Source: Tenodera sinensis
Taxonomy: Eukaryota > Arthropoda > Insecta > Mantodea > Mantidae
Length of the DNA stretch: 64,000 nucleotides
Reading direction: 5' to 3'
Assembly: GCA_030765045.1 (NCBI GenBank)
Contig: CM060974.1
Span: 48,670,839 to 48,734,838 of the forward strand
The notes under the pieces are model-generated. The model saw only the letters and a list, made by a program, of their open reading frames with translations. It was not told the DNA's origin and ran no database searches. Positions within the stretch are counted from its first letter, which is position 1, and every line of letters starts with the position of its first letter. Positions 58,434 through 64,000 of the stretch are shown here, in pieces. A program made the position numbers and the translations under genes.

Positions 58434-60625
58434 TAGGGCTAGGAAGTTCATGCATTTGCATGTTTTTTCATAGGGGTTAAAAATGTATGCTTTTACATTA
58501 TGTGCACGAATTATGGAATTTTAAGTTATTTGGACGTGATTTTATGGTGCACATAACTGCATATTTTCTTGATTTTTGATAAATGGATATTATTTCAATA
58601 CTATAGCCTCTATATAGTATATTTTAATGATTTTTTTGGTTTTTTTTCACCTGGATAATATTTTTCATATTGGTAGTGTTGCATATGATGATGTAACTCG
58701 GGAGGTGGCGAGAAGTAATGCTGAGTCATATTGTTATGTAGTGAATCCACTGTTTCCATCCTTTCATTACATATATGTGCATAGAGAATAATCAGTGCGT
58801 TATCTGAGAGGTTTATATTAACAAAGATAAAGTGCAGGGCAACGTTTTGAGCAGCACGATTATAACAACGCTTGCCTCTGCGTGGTCTTCAAACGTAAGA
58901 GTGTTGTGAGCTGGTTCCCTCCAAATTAAATTAGGTGTATAAAATGTTAAAAATCTCTTCAAATGCCGAAAATAAAACCAACTTAGAGTGCTAGATTAAT
59001 TAATTTACAGAAAGAGTTTTCGGGTGATTTAATATCTACAGATAATATGGTACTGTTTTGTGGAGCGTGTGACAAAAATATAGGGAGTGAGAAAAGATTT
59101 CAAATAGTTCAGCACATGAACACAGCAAAACATAAGGAGAATTTAATCAGAAAACTTGCAAACAAATAACCTGTTCTAAAACAATTAGTAGAGTGTTTAG
59201 GAAGTAGGGTTACTGAATTTTCCTATGACTTGTGCCAAGCATTTTTAGCTGCTGATATTCCCTTGTTCAAAATTAATAATCCGATATTTAAAAACTTTCT
59301 TGCCAAGTGTACTCAACAACATGTGCCTGAAGAAAGTACACTGCGTAAGAGTTGTGTAGGGCATTGTTACAATAACATATTGTCAAATATACAAGATTTA
59401 GCAGATCAGTTTGTGTGGTTGTCTGTTGATGAAACGTCTGATTCTGAACGCTGTTCTATTGCTAATATAATCGTGGGTGCCTTAAATAATGAACAAACGA
59501 CTACAGCTTATCTCCTTAATATGTGCAAATTGTCGGCCACTGACAATGTAACTGTGACACAGTCTGTGATGGACTCTTTGAAATTACAATGGCCATGTGG
59601 AATCGAATACAACTGGTTGCTTTTATTTTTTACCTTATATGGTAAAATCAGGAAAAACTCTGAAAGGTATTTTTCCTAACTTAATTCATATAACTTGTTA
59701 GGCACACGCTCTTCATCGAATTTCTGAGACAATACGCGATTCTTTCCCGTTGGTAGATAGATTTGTGTCCAGTACAAAGAGAATTTTTGTTAACTCTCCT
59801 AAAAGAGTTAAGTTGTTTAGATCAACAGCACCTAATATCCGACTTCCTCCTGCACCGGTGTTAACTTGATGGGGAACATGGGTCGATGCAGTTTTATATT
59901 ATGCTGAGCACATAGAAATAATCGAAGAGGTTGTCAATTCATTGGACTCAAGAATTGCTTCATCAATAGGAACTGTGCAAAATATATTGTCAGGCACTGG
60001 TTAAAGAAGGATCTTAGTTTCATATCTGCCTATTTTTCTTTCTTACCAACAGCCATAACGGCATTGGAAGCTGTAGGATTTCCTTTGCATGAATCACTTA
60101 CTGTGCTTGAAAAAAACAATATGTGATCTCATGTTCCTGGTAGCATAGGACAAAAAGTGAAAGAGAAAGTGAATTATGTAATTTCAAAAAATTCTGGTTA
60201 TAAACAGATGTGCGATATTTGAGACACCCTCGAAAGAAAACCATCTGTCACACCAAGAGACTTGACTCTCTCTGTGAAACAGTCAACATCATTTAAATAT
60301 GCCCCGATAACATCTTGTGACGTGTAAAGAAGTTTTTCATGTTACAAAAGTGTTTTGCCAGACAATAGATGACGTTTTGCTGTTGAAAATTTGTGTAGTG
60401 TTGGTTGTGAACTGCAATTTAGCACTTAATAGTAGAAGCGGGACCACTTCTGCTTCAACCTCTAAGGAATAAGGTAACTTTACTATTTACACTAACTCGT
60501 CTACTGCAAAGGTACATGAACTGTTCTAATGAAATAGTGCATATTTCTTGGCATATTTTGAAGTTTTTAAGAGCATATTTGCATGCATATTTCAGTGTTT
60601 TTAGGGCATGAACTTCCAAGCCCTA
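58434..60625 (+). mobile_element. hAT transposon, second family, degenerate
   Basis: Terminal inverted repeats TAGGGCTAGGAAGTTCATGC and GCATGAACTTCCAAGCCCTA with one mismatch, and an 8-bp flanking duplication CTCGTTAC (58426-58433) / CTCATTAC (60626-60633) with one mismatch. 2192 bp. It is inserted in repeat X and carries a broken transposase. The ends are unlike those of the hAT at 13.3 kb. Confidence 0.85.
59047..60470 (+). pseudogene. hAT transposase, broken
   Basis: Starts in a BED-type finger (CGACDKNIGSEKRF...QHMNTAKHKENL), stops at about 59167, then a 149-codon frame (59230-59679) holds LSVDETSDSERCSIANIIV, the first catalytic Asp region. Later broken frames give AHALHRISETIRDSFPLVDRFV and TWVDAVLYYAEHIEIIEEVV. 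The usual second Asp and C-terminal dimerisation motifs are not recognisable. Several stops; inactive. Confidence 0.7.
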
Positions 60626-60897
60626 CTCATTACTTATTTACTTGTAGGTGCAAGGGGAGTATGGGAATACAGTAGTCTTAGAGCGGTAGTCAAATCTTTT
60701 AAAGCTTTGAGATCCTGTTCTCTTTGCACTCTTAGGATATAAAAAATATATAATGATGTTCCATTTCACTACAGTTTTAAGTTTTCTGAAACTGACACAA
60801 TAATATCAAGTAGCATCTCCGAAATGGTTCACTCTACAAAATAATTTATTTAGGCTTAAATTTTGTGTTTTAGCAAGATCTACATTTTTTTGTACAA

Positions 60898-62982
60898 GAT
60901 GGAAAGAATGGTGGCATCTAGACTTAACTGGTTTCTAGAATATTACAACTTAATTAATAGTTCACAGACCGGCTTCAGACAGAATCATAGTACAAGTGAA
61001 AATGTACTCCTACTAAGCCAAGACATCAAGGAAGCTTACAATAGAAAGGAGGATACCTTGGCAGTATTCATTGATTTTAAATCAGCATATGACTCAGTCT
61101 GGAGAAATAAATTAGTTGAGAAGTTGCAATCAATAGGTGTGAAAAGTAACATGCTTAAGTGGATAACTCAGTTTATTTCACAAAGATTTTGTGCCACAAA
61201 ATATAATGCATACATTTCCAAATATAAACAAACACACCGAGGACTTCCACAAGATGCTGTTCTGAGCACAACACTCTTTAACATATATATAAATGACCTT
61301 CCATCAATAATAAAAACTTTAGAAACCAAAATTGCTTTATTTGCTGACGATGTAGTCATTTGGACTTCAGGCTCTTCAAAAAAACCTGAATTAATTAAAG
61401 ACAGAATAGAAACAGCCCTAAACAAAGTACATGAATGGAGCTCCAAAAACCTCATGACTATCAATGTGGAAAAAACAAATTATGAATTATTTACACTAAA
61501 ATACAAACCAGTTAATGTTAGCATAAATTATAATGGTAAACCACTCAAAGCAGTTGATGATGCCAAATACTTAGGCATCACTTTCGACAGAAAGCTAAGT
61601 TGGAAAAAACATATAACAAACATCTCAGAAAAGGTTGAAAAGAAATTGCAAATCCTGAAAAGGTTAGCTGGTGCTAAATGGGGCTGCTCAAGGAGAGTCC
61701 TTAACACAACATACAAAATGTATATTAAACCAAACCTCTTGTACTGTTCTGAAGCTTTAATAACAGCAGCAAATGCTAACATCAATAAACTTGAACAAAT
61801 ACAAAATCAGGCTCTTCGCCTAATCACTGGAGCAGTTAAATCCACACCTATTGATGCCATGCTTGCCTTAACACGGACCCCATCAATAACAACAAAAATA
61901 GAAGAACAAGCATTGCTCCAACACGAGAAAATGTTACGACTGCCAAACTCTAAATGGAAAGAAGAGAACCTCCCCCATTCAATCCTTAAAACTCAGTACT
62001 TTCCTAGAAAAGGTAACAGATTAAATCCAAATTGAACATTCCTAACACCAGAGAAAATCTACTTATAAGAGAAAATCCATTGGAATTATTGCAACCTACC
62101 TTCAATTTGGAATTAATAGAGGAAATAAGTAAATCAGACACACCAAAAGAAATACAAAAACTTCTAGCTCTGGAAACAATCAATACTAGGTATCCCACAG
62201 AAGAATGGCTGCACATATATACTGATGGATCCTCGAAGGAAAACCTTACTGGAGCTGGAGTTACGTGTTCACATTTTTCCTTTTATCATTCCGTTGGCAG
62301 AGACACAACAAATTATGATGGAGAAATAGAGGCTATATACATTGCTCTCCAAGAATTATTAAATCTTCCCTTAAATAAATTTAACAAGGCAGTAATTCTT
62401 TCAGATTCTAAAGCTGCAATTCAGGGAATATGTTCAAATACTATAAAGAAGTCAACAAAAATTAGAGAATGCTACAAAATGTTAACACAACTCCAAAAAG
62501 TTAATAAGACTGTTCATCTCCAATGGATTCCAGCACACTGTGGAGTCATGGGGAACGAAGCTGCAGACTCACTTGCAAAGAAAGGCACAACAATAAAACA
62601 AAAGTCTAAATTCAATTTCTCATATTCCTCAATAAAACGCTTGATCATAAAAAATTTTTGTCATTCATATCTACAAGAAATAGAAACAAATGCCAAAGAT
62701 AAAAAATGGATTACACTACTTTCCAATCCAGATATAATCCCCCAGAGACCAAGGAAAACAGCTGTTGCAGCCTTCCGACTATTGACAAATCATGACTGCT
62801 TGGCAAGTCATCTCTACAGAATAGGTATCTCAGCCTCACCAATATGTGTCCTGTGTAATGATCCAGCAGAAATGAACGAAGACCACTTGACCTGTGAAGC
62901 ATTAAGATCAGAAGAAACTACAGTTCAAAAGTATTGGAAAGCACGAATGCTAATGGCTTCATTGCCAGATGCAAGGCACTAG
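60898..62982 (+). pseudogene. I-like ORF2 fragment: RT and RNase H, one frameshift
   Basis: The RT frame (to 62035) has MERMVASRLNWFLE, FIDFKSAYDSVW, the QG box degenerated to GLPQDAVLS (Asp for Gly), ALFADDVVIW with both catalytic aspartates, and KYLGITFDRKLSW. A single frameshift near 62033 moves to the second frame (62032-62982), which has RNase H motifs IYTDGSSKEN, DGEIEAIYIA, LSDSKAAIQG and WIPAHCGVMGNEAADSLAKK and a closing CVLCNDPAEMNEDHLTCEA. Apart from the truncation and shift it is little decayed, so it is a fairly young insertion. Same family as 48.0-50.8 kb. Confidence 0.85.
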
Positions 62983-63000
62983 AAAACAACAACAACAACA
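60898..63000 (+). mobile_element. 5'-truncated I-like LINE with (CAA)n tail
   Basis: Flanked by TTTTTTGTACAA at 60886-60897 and 63001-63012, a perfect 12-bp duplication. It starts inside the RT region and ends in an AACAACAACAACAACA tail. 5' truncation, simple-repeat tail and target duplication are the signature of incomplete target-primed reverse transcription. It is inserted in repeat X. Confidence 0.85.
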
Positions 63001-63340
63001 TTTTTTGTACAATAAGATTTTGTCTATCTCTTACGGTTTATGAGTTATTCAAAAGTCATGCAGAGGTAACAAGACTACATGAGCTATAGCCAGAAAATTC
63101 AGGATATACATTTCATTTGTTATATAAATATCTTAAACATATGGCATTTTAATCAAAATAATTGTTATAGCCATTTTCAAGAAAAATCAAAATTTTCCCT
63201 GCAAGGGTAGTTTAGGGTGGGGCAATTTTCTTCAAAATCTTTGTGTAGCATCCTTGAAAGACTTAAAAATTGCACTTAAATGCCAACTTTGGTTTTTAAC
63301 CGACTTTTCGTTTTTGAGTTATGTTGTCCACAGACTGACA

Positions 63341-63350
63341 GACACACACA

Positions 63351-63418
<68 letters not shown>
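63341..63418. repeat. (CA)n microsatellite
   Basis: About 78 bp of nearly pure CA repeat within repeat X; gives a His/Thr run in a chance ORF. Confidence 0.95.
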
Positions 63419-63420
<2 letters not shown>

Positions 63421-63584
63421 GACCTTTTTCTAAAAATGCTTTATTTTGGATTCAGGGAGTCTAAAAGTATATTTTCGGTGAAAACTCGACATCGAATTTT
63501 TGGGTGGAATACAATACTTCCTCTACTTACCAGTAGAGAAAGTAAAAAGTCAATGAGTCAGTTGAGACTGAGCCTTTGATCAGA

Positions 63585-63690
63585 AGATTAAGACCATGTC
63601 TCAGAAGATGTTTACTGCAGATGTGGATGAAACGTCTGAACAGCATGCCATGGCTTATCGGCCCAGAAGAATCCTTCTTTCCCGGATTAC
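63585..63690 (+). ncRNA. Hammerhead-like stem-loop repeat, copy 3
   Basis: CAGAAGA (63602-63608; the U of the first box is A here), an extra T, the stem GTTTAC...GTGGAT kept through wobble pairs, then GAAACGTC to 63636. Downstream CAGCATGCCATGGC and CCCAGAAGA align with copy 1. The changed first box predicts no cleavage. Confidence 0.45.
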
Positions 63691-63859
63691 CCTCCCCTTA
63701 TGTAGAACTTACACCCCCTAGCACTTACAAACCAGCCTAGAGGAGCAGAGGGACCTCTGGACCAGACAGATTGAAGACCTGGAAACAGGTGGTCAGCCAA
63801 GCACCAGCTATAATAGTGAGGAAGAGGATGATATGAAATGCAGGCGAAATAGATGATTT

Positions 63860-64000
63860 GAAAGAGGATGATGGAGCAATTGGTGGAATGATTGGCAGGG
63901 GAAACCGCAGAACCCGGGGAAAACATGCCAAGCTGCTTCCTTCACTACGAATACCACTTGCGGGTCCCTGGGATCGAAACCGGACCTGTTGGGTGGTAGG
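63860..64000 (-). mobile_element. SINE copy cut by the window edge
   Basis: Matches the SINE at 8884-9121 in the same orientation: ACTACGAATACCACTTGCGGGTCCCTGGGAT-type sequence (quoted only in part: GCGGGTCCCTGGGAT), then box B complement and GGTGGTAGG at the edge. The tRNA-like head lies mostly beyond the window. Confidence 0.7.

Larger units (their letters stand above)
58331..63560 (+). repeat. Dispersed TIR-type repeat X, copy 2 (host of two insertions)
   Basis: Starts ACTTTCTCTACT near 58338 and ends AGTAGAGAAAGT near 63552, an inverted pair. It is about 0.9 kb once the hAT (58434-60625) and the LINE (60898-63000), each with one target duplicate, are removed. Copy 1 at 42960-43640 is inverted and lacks both insertions. 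No ORF of its own, so it is a non-autonomous element of unknown family. Confidence 0.65.

Noticed and set aside
63280..63579. 99-aa ORF with His/Thr run
   Set aside because: Reads through a (CA)n tract in repeat X.

Overview
The window looks like repeat-dense intergenic and intronic DNA from an insect. It is AT-rich, with long (TAA)n tracts, tRNA-headed SINEs, R1-, I- and CR1/Jockey-clade LINEs, hAT and TTAA-type DNA transposons and Penelope-like fragments. A 69-bp satellite carries the CCTAACCTAA (TTAGG-type telomere) motif. The mixture fits a large hemimetabolous-insect genome, but the order or species cannot be fixed from this sequence. No bacterial-style operon, rRNA, bona fide tRNA gene or CRISPR array was seen.

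Host genes are sparse and all on the minus strand. One exon with good splice sites and a start codon (5749-5988) looks like the first coding exon of a gene running off the left edge. A C2H2 zinc-finger gene has a 32-nt internal exon (40935-40966) and a last exon (36091 down to about 35024). The two exons join in an open frame, but a 28-bp deletion in the finger array shifts the frame.

Layout: 0.3-1.6 kb CR1/Jockey-like RT remnant; 2.6-3.0 kb coiled-coil ORF and a hammerhead-like stem-loop; 3.3-3.6 kb SINE; 5.7-6.0 kb host exon; 6.4-8.6 kb decayed LINE; 8.9-9.1 kb SINE with clean target duplication; 9.8-10.5 kb I-like LINE tail; 10.5-12.7 kb satellite with inverted flanks; 13.3-21.2 kb hAT transposon split by a 5.6-kb R1-clade element with an exact 14-bp target duplication; 21.7-22.0 kb (TAA)n; 22.0-30.5 kb decayed I-like LINE split by an intact oppositely oriented I-clade element and by a TTAA MITE; 30.7-31.2 kb (TAA)n; 32.8-33.3 kb inverted copy of that MITE; 35.0-41.0 kb zinc-finger gene with a large inverted-repeat element in its intron; 41.2-41.7 kb Penelope-like GIY-YIG end plus stem-loop; 41.7-51.9 kb LINE remnants, SINEs and a foldback element; 52.3-57.3 kb CR1/Jockey LINE pieces, one split by a 742-bp TTAA element, plus fragments of an unassigned multicopy protein family; 58.3-63.6 kb a short TIR-type repeat that hosts a hAT and a 5'-truncated I-like LINE; 63.6-64 kb stem-loop copy and a SINE cut by the window edge.

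The strongest content is the nesting, which gives relative ages. Both the R1-clade ORF2 (1019 aa from its first ATG) and the I-clade ORF1/ORF2 (495 and 1229 aa) are uninterrupted with visible catalytic motifs, so they are the youngest large insertions. The most unusual signals are a stem-loop repeat with hammerhead-like boxes and a compensatory base-pair change between copies, a covarying 3' hairpin shared by I-like LINE tails, and a TTAA MITE that carries a tRNA-like module in both copies.
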